This document shows, piece after piece, positions 7,638 through 16,902 of a stretch of DNA of 64,000 nt (positions within the stretch are counted from its first letter, which is position 1; each line of letters starts with the position of its first letter). Made by a program: the position numbers and the translations under genes. Origin of the DNA: an uncultured Acidobacteriota bacterium (GTDB lineage: Bacteria > Acidobacteriota > Blastocatellia > Pyrinomonadales > Pyrinomonadaceae); contig CALMAH010000001.1 in the NCBI GenBank assembly GCA_937859595.1, forward strand, positions 86,263-150,262, in the 5' to 3' direction. The notes beneath the pieces are model-generated. The model was not told where the DNA came from. It searched no databases and worked only from the letters and a program-made list of their open reading frames with translations.

Positions 7638-8600
7638 CTACCAATTCGCTTCAACCGTACCGCTTAGTTTGACTTCTTTCGTCGCTCCTCGTTCGGCTGC
7701 TCCTTTCTCGAATTTCTCCGACCAATATTGAACAAGGATCGCAGAAGTCTTTGCGGGCGGATACTGAATGCCGATCGGATCGACTTCTGCGAACGATTCT
7801 TTGTCATCGATCGGATCGAGAAAACCCACCTTGGCGGCAGCGTGAATTGTCGGATCGCAGCGGCCGAGTAGGCAGACGAGCTGGATGACCCCGAAAAACT
7901 GGACGACGCCGACTATCTTTCCGTCTCTGCGCTCGACGTAGACCGTGTGCGAAAGGGCGGGCCGAAGATTGTCGAGGTCGTCATAATTCTCAAAGGACAC
8001 ATGTACGTCCCGGAAAGGCTCACGACTTTCCTCGAGCACCATTCTCCCGAGAAGCGTTTCGACATAATCGTGTTCGGGCAAGGTCGATGCGAGAGCTACA
8101 CTCATCTTGACGGCGAGCCTGGCCATGTCTTTGTCTACGTAGTAGTCAAGCGGCACGTCCTTCATCGGTACCTCTACCTGAATCTTTTCGACGCTCCGAA
8201 GCCGATTTGCCAGTTTCGGATCTTTCAGGCGTTCGTTGAGTTCGTCGAGGTCGCGGTAGGTCACACCGATCGTGTTGCCTTGGGTATCCTTCTCGACGAT
8301 CGGCTTCGATAGTCGCGGGACTACCTCTCCATCATTTAGCTCTAAGTTGAACTCCAGATCGTCTTGGCGCAAGGCCTTCTTCCAGGCGGGAATGTTCTGC
8401 TTGAGCTTCAGTCCCCAGCTCGCGATCGAAATGTGCAGCCGATGAAGATTGCCGGCCACGCGCGCCTCGAAATCGTGGCTGAACTTGTTATTGCAGTCGT
8501 AGCAGGCTGCCACGCACCGCCGGCCGCCGAGGAACTCGTTGAAAATGTGGTCGCGAGAAGGAGTGGTAATCTCTGCAATACAGTATGGACAGATCTTCAT
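7638..8600 (-). CDS. HNH-type endonuclease-like protein
   Basis: The 320-aa protein starts MKICPYC and carries an N-terminal HNH/treble-clef signature: C4-x2-C7, then RDHIF (the first His with Asp), then C-x3-C-x2-C-NN-K followed by FSHDFE. HNH_5-type domains of this kind are nucleic-acid nucleases. The remaining ~250 residues are of unknown fold. The start ATG 8600 places the zinc-binding cysteines at the very N-terminus as usual; a GTG at 8630 is an alternative. It is the last gene of the minus-strand Argonaute cluster, 75 bases beyond the zinc-peptidase stop. It may supply a target-nicking or effector nuclease for that cluster. Confidence 0.65.
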   Translation of the reverse strand: MKICPYCIAEITTPSRDHIFNEFLGGRRCVAACYDCNNKFSHDFEARVAGNLHRLHISIASWGLKLKQNIPAWKKALRQDDLEFNLELNDGEVVPRLSKPIVEKDTQGNTIGVTYRDLDELNERLKDPKLANRLRSVEKIQVEVPMKDVPLDYYVDKDMARLAVKMSVALASTLPEHDYVETLLGRMVLEESREPFRDVHVSFENYDDLDNLRPALSHTVYVERRDGKIVGVVQFFGVIQLVCLLGRCDPTIHAAAKVGFLDPIDDKESFAEVDPIGIQYPPAKTSAILVQYWSEKFEKGAAERGATKEVKLSGTVEANW

Positions 8601-8675
8601 TCGTTGATTTGAGGATAGAAACGGGTTCACTCGACTACCCAGGCTTAGACTTCTTAATAGCCAAGCAAGAGGTGG

Positions 8676-9821
8676 TTATGCAGCTTCCGCTGCCGAAAGA
8701 GTTGTAATCCCTAGCAGTTCATCGATAGCGGCATTCTCCCACTCACTAAAGGCCGTGGGGTCATTTAGGAATGTTTCCCACGCCCTATTCAGAAGGCTCA
8801 CGGGTAAGGTCATTCCATTGGCATCGTCGAAACCCAAAGGATTGCTCTCGACTAACATATCGTCGATCGTCGCATTCACTATAGGAAGGAAGGCATCGCT
8901 AAAAAACCCGAAATATTCCTCGGTGATTTTCGAACAGGCGGCGATGTCGGACCACGCTTCCAAAAGTTCGGCCGCCAATTTCGGGAACCCCATTGCATCG
9001 GCGCGACTCGCAAGTAATTTAACTCTGATCCAGCTTACTGGATGAACGCGGAATGCGAGCGATTCTTCTGGAACATGAAACTCTTCGTGACCCAGCATCC
9101 GGCAGTACATCGAAAAGGCATGTATGAACGAAGGCCCTCCTATCTTTAGTCCCACCGCGTCGCAGAATAGTTCCTGGGTCCACTCGAACCACGTGATCGC
9201 TATCTTGTCGAGCTTCCGATTTGCCTCCAGCGAGAACCGGTCATTCCGCACAACGCTCGGCTGGAGTCGGATCGCAATCTTTTGCTGAAGCTCTTTTACC
9301 AGAGCTTCCATTTCAACCTTGTGGAAAGCGTAAAGTACGTGACCGAATTCGTGAAAGAGAAGCGGAAGATACAGGATCTGTCCATGGGCGGATGATGGAA
9401 AGAAATAGATCGTCGGCATTCCTGGGTAGGGCAGACATGCAAACATTCCTGCACTAATCGCAAATGGATTGTCCCGAGTTGCACGGTGCGATTCGTGGAG
9501 CCATGAAACAAGACGAAGTGCGGGAAGGTCGGAACGTTTTGAACGCAGTACCGGTACGATATATCTCGAGTTGAGAATGGTCACGTTACGGGCAATGATA
9601 TTCGTGTCGCTCACAATATCGATAAGGATCGAATCATCCGGTTTCGCGAGATTTTCGAAGTTAGTCTCGATAGCGTCGAGGATCGAACCGCATACCGAGA
9701 CTAGCCAGTCACGATACGGCTCGAGTTCTCGCGGCAAATGCTGGTCGTAATCGATTTCCCGGCGGATCTTTTCAACTTCGTTTCGGAAGTCAAGGTTATT
9801 TTGAGCGATAATTGTTCGCAC
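8676..9821 (-). CDS. HEXXH zinc metallopeptidase-like protein
   Basis: The 381-aa protein contains HEFGH at residues 157-161 and, 55 residues later, E217-x3-D221 in WTQELFCDAVG. Together these match the gluzincin HExxH...ExxxD active site. No signal peptide or membrane segment is seen, so it should act in the cytosol. The start is GTG at 9819-9821, overlapping the TAG of the 150-aa gene by one base, so the two are translationally coupled. Its position inside the Argonaute operon is unusual. A proteolytic effector or regulator role is inference. A cytosolic maintenance peptidase unrelated to defence cannot be excluded. Confidence 0.7.
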   Translation of the reverse strand: MRTIIAQNNLDFRNEVEKIRREIDYDQHLPRELEPYRDWLVSVCGSILDAIETNFENLAKPDDSILIDIVSDTNIIARNVTILNSRYIVPVLRSKRSDLPALRLVSWLHESHRATRDNPFAISAGMFACLPYPGMPTIYFFPSSAHGQILYLPLLFHEFGHVLYAFHKVEMEALVKELQQKIAIRLQPSVVRNDRFSLEANRKLDKIAITWFEWTQELFCDAVGLKIGGPSFIHAFSMYCRMLGHEEFHVPEESLAFRVHPVSWIRVKLLASRADAMGFPKLAAELLEAWSDIAACSKITEEYFGFFSDAFLPIVNATIDDMLVESNPLGFDDANGMTLPVSLLNRAWETFLNDPTAFSEWENAAIDELLGITTLSAAEAA

Positions 9822-10273
9822 TAGTTTTCCCCGATAACCTCCGAGATGTCTTCGTTAAAATGCTCCTCGATCAGCGACCTCACGTCTTCGAGCCCTGCGA
9901 TCAATGCATGTCGGTCATCAACCTCTGCAGCGCGAAGTGCGTCGCGAAAGTCGTTTATCGATCTAGCCAACAGATCCGAGCGAAATTTTCTCGTGCTTCG
10001 CCGAGCCTTGATATAACGCGTTCCGAGCTGGCGCATTCGCATGCTCGTCCCGAGTGCGGGCCCTCCGTCCGGCTGTTCGGCCCGTGAGACAACCAAATCG
10101 AAAGCCTCCAGGAACGCGTCGACCTCCGAGAAGGCTTTTATTACTTTCAGTGAATGTTCCCCCGACAGATTTCCTGACTCGCGAAGCTTCAGGTCGATTA
10201 GTATCGCATTCAGTGCGGATATCAGCTGCTGGCTGTACTGAAAGCTCTGGTAGGACAACCATTTTACGCTCAT
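9821..10273 (-). CDS. Small helical protein of unknown function
   Basis: The 150-aa protein has no recognised domain. It appears almost entirely alpha-helical, with long amphipathic stretches (QYSQQLISALNAILIDLKLRES; ALRAAEVDDRHALIAGLEDVRSL), several arginine/lysine clusters in the middle (RYIKARRSTRKFRSDLL) and an acidic C-terminus. It lies 25 bases downstream of the Argonaute stop and overlaps the zinc peptidase by one base, so it is part of that operon. It could be a partner subunit of either neighbour. Confidence 0.6.
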   Translation of the reverse strand: MSVKWLSYQSFQYSQQLISALNAILIDLKLRESGNLSGEHSLKVIKAFSEVDAFLEAFDLVVSRAEQPDGGPALGTSMRMRQLGTRYIKARRSTRKFRSDLLARSINDFRDALRAAEVDDRHALIAGLEDVRSLIEEHFNEDISEVIGEN

Positions 10274-10298
10274 CGTTTCCTCCTCGGTGCAGATGGGT

Positions 10299-12593
10299 TC
10301 ATTTTATTCGTCGCACCTCCTGCGCGGTCCTGCTGGTCAATTCCTCGTCAGTCCGTTTGATCTCCATAGGCAACCTCTGAGCCATTCGCGGGTTCGACCA
10401 GTTCAAATGACAAGACTGGTGGAGGTCGTTGGCAGGGTCAAGAATGTTTTCAATAGCACTCGTCGCTTTGATTAGGACGGGCTCTGCCGTTCCCTGATTC
10501 AACGTAGCGGCTCCAGTGTTTGCAAGCAGAACCGAGCGCTTTGAAAAGCGGATCATCGTACCTTCAAGTGCGTTTGTCACGCGGCCATCCCGCAGAACCT
10601 CCCACAGGCGAATGTTCTTCACGCTTTGCTTGTGAAAGTCGACAACGTCTACAGGGGCATCTCGTCGCAAGAAGCCAATATCTCTGAGGCGGCCGGCGGC
10701 CGCACGGATCGCATCGAGTTCCTTCCCGTATTGGCGCCCATCCCGAACGACCAGCATCGGGCCGAGATCCGAAAAACCGCTCGCGACCGCCCGATCAGCA
10801 AGCTCGACGACCTTGTCTTGAAGAATAATCTCGTTGATCGTTTCTTTCTGCGAGTCGTTCTTACTTTCAACGTCGGTTTCCATTCTGAATGGGGTGGAGG
10901 AGCCGGGTTGGAAAATCAGCAATGAGACCGCGAAGTATCTGTGACCCTGACTGACATCGATACCTAGCCGAACTTGATATTTCGGTTGATTCTTGATCGT
11001 CCAAGGCACGCCGTCGATCTGCTGTACAAGATCCATGACGTTAAGCTCGATGAAGCGGTTCCAGTGGCGCGGGATCTTGACCGGTGTAGGGAGTCCATCC
11101 CTTTGTTCAAATTCGAACTCGCCTGCGTACCTTTCAAGCGTGGATCTTTTAATTCGTTTTACTCGCCAACCTTTTAGTTCGAACTCGACGTTGAAGTAGG
11201 ATGACGGGCTCTCGTCTTCGAAAACGAAAAGGACCATTCCTCCGGGGCTTTCGGACTGCAGTTTCGCTATGGCGTCTTCCTGAGACTTGTAACGAATGCA
11301 CTCAGCCACAGTATTGCTTCGGGTGAGTTCTGAATATAGCTCTTCTATTGAATCGGAAAGAGCTTTTGTGACGCCGACCTCAAACTTCTCCGGGATCGAT
11401 ATATACAAGGTTCGAGGGGCCGCTGTAGGATACGAAAAGCAACCGAATTTCGAAAGATGCGGCAGCCTTTGAGCGTAGAAGTCCTTGTGCTCCCTAAAAT
11501 TGCCATTCTTTGGGGCTCTCAATACGTTGCCGTCGCCAAATTCCAGGTCGGGAGCCTCTGCTCTGAACACATGGGTATCCTTTGGACGCCAGAACCCGGT
11601 TTCCAACCCGGGAACCTCACTCCCGAGACTGTCATCTCCCACTCTGCTCCAGAATGATTCAACAAGGGGCTTTCGTTCATCGGGAGCGATCTTGTCGAGC
11701 GAGTTGAGCGATCGCGGGAGCGCGTCGTTCATCACCCTGAGACGCAAGTGTGACGCCGCGACCATCACCGACCCTGAAATTCCCCCGAAGGAGACGAGGG
11801 CAACAGATTCATCGTCGGCGAGTTCGACCCCGTGCTCAAGCTTGTAGTACTCCTGAAGCGAAGAGAAGTTCTTACCCTTAAACCTAATCGGATCGGTGTT
11901 CGCAGCCGTCACACCGCGAAGCATCTTGTCGAAGTAACACTTGGAATATTGATTCGGTTTCGACCTGTAGAGAAGGGTCCCCTTATTTCCGTGTTGCCGT
12001 TGAGAGAGCCGGTTAAAGAGTCTCTCGTTAGACTTCTGGAGGTGAGGCGGCTGATTCAAATCGAAAAAATCTGCCACAGTCATCTCGGTAAAGAATGCGG
12101 TGCTCACATCGATCACGACGCCGATGCCCACATCTTCTATTGGAAGCGTCGCTACCTCAAATCTCCGTGCGACCATTATTCCGTCGCGTTCGACGATCGG
12201 CTGCCGTTCATAAAATATCCGGTAGCTGTCCAAGGTCCAGAATATTCGGCTGTTGTATATCTTTCTGATTAAACTGCGTTCGACGAGAGCAGCCATCAAC
12301 TCCCGTTCAGATTCGTTCGCGAACGACAGGCGTCGTGGGCCGATATCATTTACTTCCAGCCGCCAGTTCTCATCCTCGACGATAGTCGGCGGGACAGGTC
12401 GATCCGACAGTACTAGTATTTCGGACTTGTTGCTGGAATCGATCACCGCTGAAAGTCCGTGCTTAGTTGAAAGTCGGTTGCATACTTTTTCCGAATTCTC
12501 TGCGGTCGTCGAGTGCCCCTTTATCGTGGCCCGCCTTACGTTAAGCCGAAGATCTTTCCCGTACCGCAGAATCCGAATGTTTGTCTCGATCAT
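10299..12593 (-). CDS. Long prokaryotic Argonaute (PIWI-domain protein)
   Basis: The 764-aa protein ends in a PIWI/RNase H domain (about residues 470-764). Catalytic-tetrad candidates are D546 (RLGIDVSQG), a glutamate finger at E584 or E588 (KETINEI), D618 (VVRDGR) and D749 (RTDEEL after LPMEIK). The spacing 546-618-749 closely parallels the 478-546-660 spacing of the catalytic aspartates in Thermus Argonaute. HLNWSNPR just before the last motif is also typical of pAgo. The N-terminal half would hold N, PAZ-like and MID regions, with no clear motifs visible. Predicted role: guide-directed cleavage of invading nucleic acid. The start is 2 bases after the stop of the PD-(D/E)XK nuclease gene, so the two are co-translated. 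Confidence 0.85.
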   Translation of the reverse strand: MIETNIRILRYGKDLRLNVRRATIKGHSTTAENSEKVCNRLSTKHGLSAVIDSSNKSEILVLSDRPVPPTIVEDENWRLEVNDIGPRRLSFANESERELMAALVERSLIRKIYNSRIFWTLDSYRIFYERQPIVERDGIMVARRFEVATLPIEDVGIGVVIDVSTAFFTEMTVADFFDLNQPPHLQKSNERLFNRLSQRQHGNKGTLLYRSKPNQYSKCYFDKMLRGVTAANTDPIRFKGKNFSSLQEYYKLEHGVELADDESVALVSFGGISGSVMVAASHLRLRVMNDALPRSLNSLDKIAPDERKPLVESFWSRVGDDSLGSEVPGLETGFWRPKDTHVFRAEAPDLEFGDGNVLRAPKNGNFREHKDFYAQRLPHLSKFGCFSYPTAAPRTLYISIPEKFEVGVTKALSDSIEELYSELTRSNTVAECIRYKSQEDAIAKLQSESPGGMVLFVFEDESPSSYFNVEFELKGWRVKRIKRSTLERYAGEFEFEQRDGLPTPVKIPRHWNRFIELNVMDLVQQIDGVPWTIKNQPKYQVRLGIDVSQGHRYFAVSLLIFQPGSSTPFRMETDVESKNDSQKETINEIILQDKVVELADRAVASGFSDLGPMLVVRDGRQYGKELDAIRAAAGRLRDIGFLRRDAPVDVVDFHKQSVKNIRLWEVLRDGRVTNALEGTMIRFSKRSVLLANTGAATLNQGTAEPVLIKATSAIENILDPANDLHQSCHLNWSNPRMAQRLPMEIKRTDEELTSRTAQEVRRIK

Positions 12594-12595
12594 TA

Positions 12596-13573
12596 CTAAT
12601 TACTCCGCTGAAACTCCGGACAAACTGTCCTGAAGGGGCACATCCTGCAAATCTTCGGGTGTTCTGAAGCCGTGAAGGCCCCCGATACCCCAGTCGCTCC
12701 GTACCGATCCATAGCCTCCATTCTGCCGATGTCTTGGATGATCCGAGCCTTGGCCCGAAGAATTTCCTGAACCGAAGCCCGGTCCTCCGTAACAGAGTCA
12801 AGTTCGAGATAGGCTTTAAAGATTCTGATCCTTTCCGGGTCGATGCCGAGCTTGTTTGAAACAAGCAACGCGTAAGAGAGTAGCTGCAGGCTGTCGTCCG
12901 CACTCGTTGAGGTTCCGGTCTTCCAGTCGACAATGCTTATCCCGTCTTCGGTTGGAAATGCGAGGTCGATCTTCCCGCTCGCGGAACTCTCTCCGAATTT
13001 GATCGATAGTCTTGCCTCGAGGATCGCGTCGGAATGAAGCCCTCCGTAACGGAACGTTTCGAACTGACGTGACAGAAGAAAATTCGAGACGGCGGTGCCG
13101 AGACTTTCGTTCGCGCTATTCCATCTTTCCATCGCCGCGTCATCGCCGAGGACGAAGTCTGAAAGAAGAACTGCGTATTGAGAACTCGACGGCTGTCTCG
13201 TTCGCTGATACTCGAGCGAAGCTTCCAGGTCATTTCGAAACATGTCTCTCGCCCACGAATCGATACCGGTGTTCGTGATCCCAGGGTTTTCGCGGAGCCG
13301 CTTGAAATGCCTGTCGATCACAAAATGAACAATTTCGCCCATTCTGAGTGGGATAGATTTCAACCCCTTTAGGTGCTTCAACTGTTCCTTTAGCGGTTCA
13401 TTCGGAGCCGACCGCGCACTCGAGCCGTAATATTGGTAGTAATACTTGAGCAGGCACGTTTCAAAATTGCCGCGTCTGGAGTATGACCACTTCACCGGGC
13501 GGCTCTTCGCCGCGGCGCCCGAATGTCCGGGGTCAAATAGATCGAACAGCGATGTTTGCGCCGGATCGGCCAT
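12596..13573 (-). CDS. Cas4/RecB-like PD-(D/E)XK nuclease with four-Cys cluster
   Basis: The 325-aa protein has a PD-(D/E)XK core: a His in GEIVHFVID, D203 in GKIDLAF, and D216-W-K218 in IVDWKTG, followed by QLLSYAL. C40 near the N-terminus and C309, C312 and C318 at the C-terminus (CRMCPFRTVC) form the iron-sulfur arrangement known from Cas4 and AddB. Such enzymes are single-strand exonucleases that process DNA ends. It lies 10 bases after the XRE stop and 2 bases before the Argonaute start. Inferred role: generation or trimming of DNA guides or degradation of targets for the Argonaute. Cas4-like nucleases next to pAgo genes are a known association. Confidence 0.85.
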   Translation of the reverse strand: MADPAQTSLFDLFDPGHSGAAAKSRPVKWSYSRRGNFETCLLKYYYQYYGSSARSAPNEPLKEQLKHLKGLKSIPLRMGEIVHFVIDRHFKRLRENPGITNTGIDSWARDMFRNDLEASLEYQRTRQPSSSQYAVLLSDFVLGDDAAMERWNSANESLGTAVSNFLLSRQFETFRYGGLHSDAILEARLSIKFGESSASGKIDLAFPTEDGISIVDWKTGTSTSADDSLQLLSYALLVSNKLGIDPERIRIFKAYLELDSVTEDRASVQEILRAKARIIQDIGRMEAMDRYGATGVSGAFTASEHPKICRMCPFRTVCPEFQRSN

Positions 13574-13583
13574 ACGTGAGTAC

Positions 13584-13928
13584 CTACTTTCGCAGCGACT
13601 TCAAGCGTCTGGTTAGCCTCTGCCATTCGTCGTCCGTCAGGTTCATGGTCTGAGCATGCTTGACGAACTTTTGAGCCGCCTCACTTGTGCTCAGCATCTG
13701 CTTTGCTTCCGAGGTGATCTTGCCCGTAAGACTTAGAAGAATCTCGGAGGGAACTCCGAGTACCGTACAAATCCTCTCGACCGTATCCGCCGACGGGGTG
13801 GGAATCCGATCATTCTCGACCTTGCTTATGTAAGAAAAATCCACGGAAACTTTCTCGGCCAGTTCCCGCTGACTGATATTTCTCGCCCGCCGGATCTCGC
13901 GTAATGTTTCGCCAAATGTTTGCCCCAT
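13584..13928 (-). CDS. XRE-family HTH regulator of the Argonaute operon
   Basis: The protein is 114 aa when started at MGQTFGETLREIRRARN (ATG 13928, preceded by GGAG at suitable spacing); ATG 13943 is the alternative. Residues 5-65 form a Cro/C1 HTH (ISQRELAEKVSVDFSYISKVENDRIPTPSADTVERI), followed by a short helical tail. It is the first gene of the Argonaute operon, 10 bases before the nuclease gene. A 23-bp imperfect palindrome overlaps the promoter, so autorepression of the whole operon is likely. Confidence 0.85.
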   Translation of the reverse strand: MGQTFGETLREIRRARNISQRELAEKVSVDFSYISKVENDRIPTPSADTVERICTVLGVPSEILLSLTGKITSEAKQMLSTSEAAQKFVKHAQTMNLTDDEWQRLTRRLKSLRK

Positions 13929-13952
13929 ATTTGCATGCTCCATTTCACTATA

Positions 13953-13988
13953 ATCATATCAAAATGTTGAGTTGTTAGTCAACACAAC
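13953..13988 (-). promoter_or_regulatory. Promoter and palindromic operator of the Argonaute operon
   Basis: Reading the minus strand, TTGACT (13982-13977) and TATGAT (13958-13953) form -35 and -10 boxes with an 18-base spacer. An imperfect palindrome GTTG-A-GTTG...CAAC-A-CAAC covers 13966-13988, overlapping the -35 box and spacer. This is a good position for a repressor such as the XRE protein encoded immediately downstream. Confidence 0.6.
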
Positions 13989-14026
13989 ACTGGGATTCTA
14001 ACGGCAGAGAGGTAAATACAAATCCG

Positions 14027-14173
14027 ATGGCAATTCTGACACAATCAAAATGCGAGGATCCGATCAAGTTAGAGACGAACGATATGTCCTCCAACATCTT
14101 CGCGCCGCAGTCCCAATCGCCGCTTATAAGGAAGATTGAGGTCGTCGGACTTTGGTCAATGATTAATAAATAG
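14027..14173 (+). pseudogene. Possible 5' fragment of an AAA/ABC-type ATPase gene
   Basis: A 48-codon plus-strand reading frame starts at ATG 14027 and ends at TAG 14173. Its end, PLIRKIEVVGLW, resembles the first beta strand found at the N-terminus of many AAA_21/OLD-like defence ATPases, where a Walker A motif should follow about 20 residues later. Here the frame stops and no Walker A is found downstream. It may be a truncated remnant of a defence gene, or a chance frame. The rest of the 370-bp gap between the XRE and DUF4365 genes shows no other gene. Confidence 0.3.
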
Positions 14174-14300
14174 TCTCTGAACTCTTAATAGGGCGGCGTC
14201 GCTCATTTTCCCGCTTTTAATATATTTTGTCATGCGTGTCGGGATTTTCCGAGATGTTACAATATCGGCCTATACCCGACTAGTGAAAGAGGAAGGCAGA

Positions 14301-14783
14301 TTATGAATTCCTCTGTCGCCATGCGTTAAGTTTTCCTTCCGATACCTGTCGTACGTATTCAGCTATCTCATTCCAATCAATCCGCGAGAGCCGGTTTCTA
14401 CGAGGAATGTGAATTGTAAAGCTGTCATTCGCTTGGGAAGGAGCAGGCACATCTTTCATCAGAATCCAATATGCCTCATCCTCAGATTCGACATACTTAA
14501 CTATCATTACCACGCGCAGATTCGCCCAAAGATAGTTGTACGTAGACACCTTGAAAACCTGTCGTTCCGCATGATCAATTGCGTTGGACTGAGCTGACGC
14601 CTTTAACTGAACTACAAGATCCAGGCCCTTGTACTGGCCTTCCTCGGCGATCTCAAGATTCAGATCCTGCCCGTAGTCATGATCGATGGAATTTGGATTC
14701 CAGTCACAGGGGAGGAGATTCTTGAAAAACCTTACAGAGTTCTCTTCCAATGTATGATTTTCGTGTCTTTGGGGAAATTTCAT
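14301..14783 (-). CDS. DUF4365-type PD-(D/E)XK-like protein
   Basis: The 160-aa protein has the DUF4365 layout: a glutamate in ENHTLEENSVRFF, LLPCDWNPN, then DYGQDLNLEI (D with E) and VVQLKAS. Together these give the E...D...E-x-K pattern of the restriction-endonuclease fold. DUF4365 domains occur alone or fused to effector domains in defence and mobile-element contexts. Whether this one cleaves DNA is not known. It is the last gene on the minus strand before the Argonaute operon, 132 bases after the DUF2779 stop. The start ATG 14783 is the only good choice. Confidence 0.7.
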   Translation of the reverse strand: MKFPQRHENHTLEENSVRFFKNLLPCDWNPNSIDHDYGQDLNLEIAEEGQYKGLDLVVQLKASAQSNAIDHAERQVFKVSTYNYLWANLRVVMIVKYVESEDEAYWILMKDVPAPSQANDSFTIHIPRRNRLSRIDWNEIAEYVRQVSEGKLNAWRQRNS

Positions 14784-14915
14784 ACGGGCTACAAATAAAA
14801 AACTGGGTGCCTAAGAATATCTTGAAATTCGTGATAAATCATCTTAGGGGCTGTCACACTGCTTTCTTGCCAGAGGAAGACGTAATGGTTCGCCTGATCT
14901 ATTCGTTATTGATTA

Positions 14916-16902
14916 TTATGGGTTCGAAATCAGCTCTTTCCATCCCTCATAGATCATGACCATCGCAAAGGTGTCCAGTTCACAATATTTGAGAAGGGCT
15001 TTTTCAATTTCCGAACGCTCATATTCAGACATATCCTCGAATTGCAGCCGAGCGTAGGCGGTCATTGCCGCTCCGCCTTCGTTCAACTCATCCTCATCGC
15101 TGAGTAGTTCAAGGTCATGATCCGAAATGTCCTGAAATAGCTTGGGCAATAGTGTGTATGGATCAATTACATTGCCATCGTTGAATTGGATCCATTTCCA
15201 GTTCTGAAAGTTTTTACTTGAAATGCCTTGCGGGTTGCCGTAAATCGGTTGCGAGTATTTGTCCTTAAGAAACTCAGAAGAATTCATCAATGCCGGTAAC
15301 ACCTTTTTGATAGAATTAGAGCTTTTTGTGAAAGGATCGTAATGATACCGTTTTACGAGGCGGCACATATCGACCATGTTTCTGGGACCTTCCCACTGTT
15401 CTGCCGAATCCTTTGCAGACTTGGTGATAGAACGAATGAACTTAGCCAGTTCCTGCCGATCCGCGACGTCATCGGGGTCACTCAACATTTGGCGATAGAC
15501 CATGTTTAGGTAGCTGTTCTCGTGATCGGCATAGCAGAATATAGTTCCGCCATCGATTTCGAGTTCACGCTTCAACGCACGGACGAAATCATAATTCGGG
15601 AAGCGTCCCGGTTGTGCATTAAGATACTCGCCCTGGTGTGCGATACGCCCGTCTTCGTAAACCACGTGGTGCGAAAACTGGAAGGCTATACCCTCATATG
15701 GACGACGTCCTTTGTTGAAGGGTATAGCAGCCATGGATGTCTCAAAATCGATAAAATGTAAGGGAAATTTCCAGGAGCGCATTTCCGTTTCGAGGCCATC
15801 TTTATCAACCCAGGCTGAAGAATCCTTGTTTATCGCTTTTTTTACTTGTATCCACTGTCGTTCCGATTGCGAAACACCAGGCCTACCGTCCGGTTTTGGT
15901 GAGATATCGTCCTCTAAAAGCTCCGAGATTTTTAGACGATTCTCGGCGAAGCGTGACTCCAATCGCTTTGCGTGATAATTCCAGACGTCAAACACTAGGG
16001 GCTCAACGAAGTCTGAGTCTGCCCACCCTCTCTGGGTTGACCAACATTCGCGAAATCCGCTGCGCATGCCCATACGTATTTCGTCGGCCGAAGCGTGGAA
16101 TTCACATTTCTTGCAGCCTTGATGAGGAGGTGTTGGAATTTGTTCGTCACGGGCGTAATAATCAGCATAGAGCGTGGCCCGCTCAGTAAAACTGCGGCCC
16201 TCGTCATCTTGTCCATCGGCAGTGCTGTATATCTGATCACAGAGATCATCGACGTTGACCTTGCAAAGAATTGGTGGCTTCAGGTCTTCTTCGCTAACAG
16301 GTACGGCGATCTCGGCGCGGCGGCGACCATCGGGACCCTTGCGGACCCTGAATTTCTGATTTAACCCGTCGGTCGGGCAGTTAACGGACCTGTCAACAAG
16401 CATGAAGTACCCAGCCACACTCTTGCTAGGATAGGCTATTTGGACGACATGTTTTTGGAAGGCGATGTCGTACAGGTACGGCATCCACCCAGCCATTATC
16501 GTTCCGTTCTTGTTTCTGAAGGAGATATTTGAACTACCGACCGACTTGGATTTCACTTCGATCACGTCCAGGTGGTCACCTGACTTGACCAGGACATCCA
16601 CCTTTATGAAGTAGTTTTCAAATGCGATTGCCGCTTCGTAAATTATGACATTGTCAGCTGCGAGCAATGCGTTCGTCTGCCGAAGAGCTTGCTTGTAATC
16701 AAGGGTTTCGACCTCAATTCCGCCTGGAAAATAACATTTTGCCAACTCACCAACCTGAAATCCGCCTCTAGCCAGCGCAAGCAAAAAGCTGTCGTTTATG
16801 GTGCGGTCGGGATAAGCATCTTTTTTCGTGTAATAAAGCTTAGCGGGGGCAATCGGTCGCCAGTTTAAATCGTGATTTTGTAAGGCATCTCGGAGTGTTC
16901 AT
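14916..16902 (-). pseudogene. DUF2779-family nuclease gene with an N-terminal frameshift
   Basis: Downstream of 16849 the reading frame encodes a DUF2779 (Cas4-like plus RNase H-like) protein. It has an N-terminal PD-(D/E)XK module (KVDVLVKSG..VIEVKSKS), a cysteine cluster (CKKCEF), then an exonuclease-like segment starting HFIDFETSM and a C-terminal C-E-L-DTFAMV element. Its only start would be a TTG at 16784. The conserved beginning (CLTKSRFKLATDCPR, from ATG 16902) lies in another frame and joins in phase with KLYYTKKDAYPD if one base is removed from the five-G run at 16845-16849. The gene therefore carries a one-base insertion in a homopolymer: a real disruption, a slippage site, or a sequence error. 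Intact length would be about 660 residues. Confidence 0.75.
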
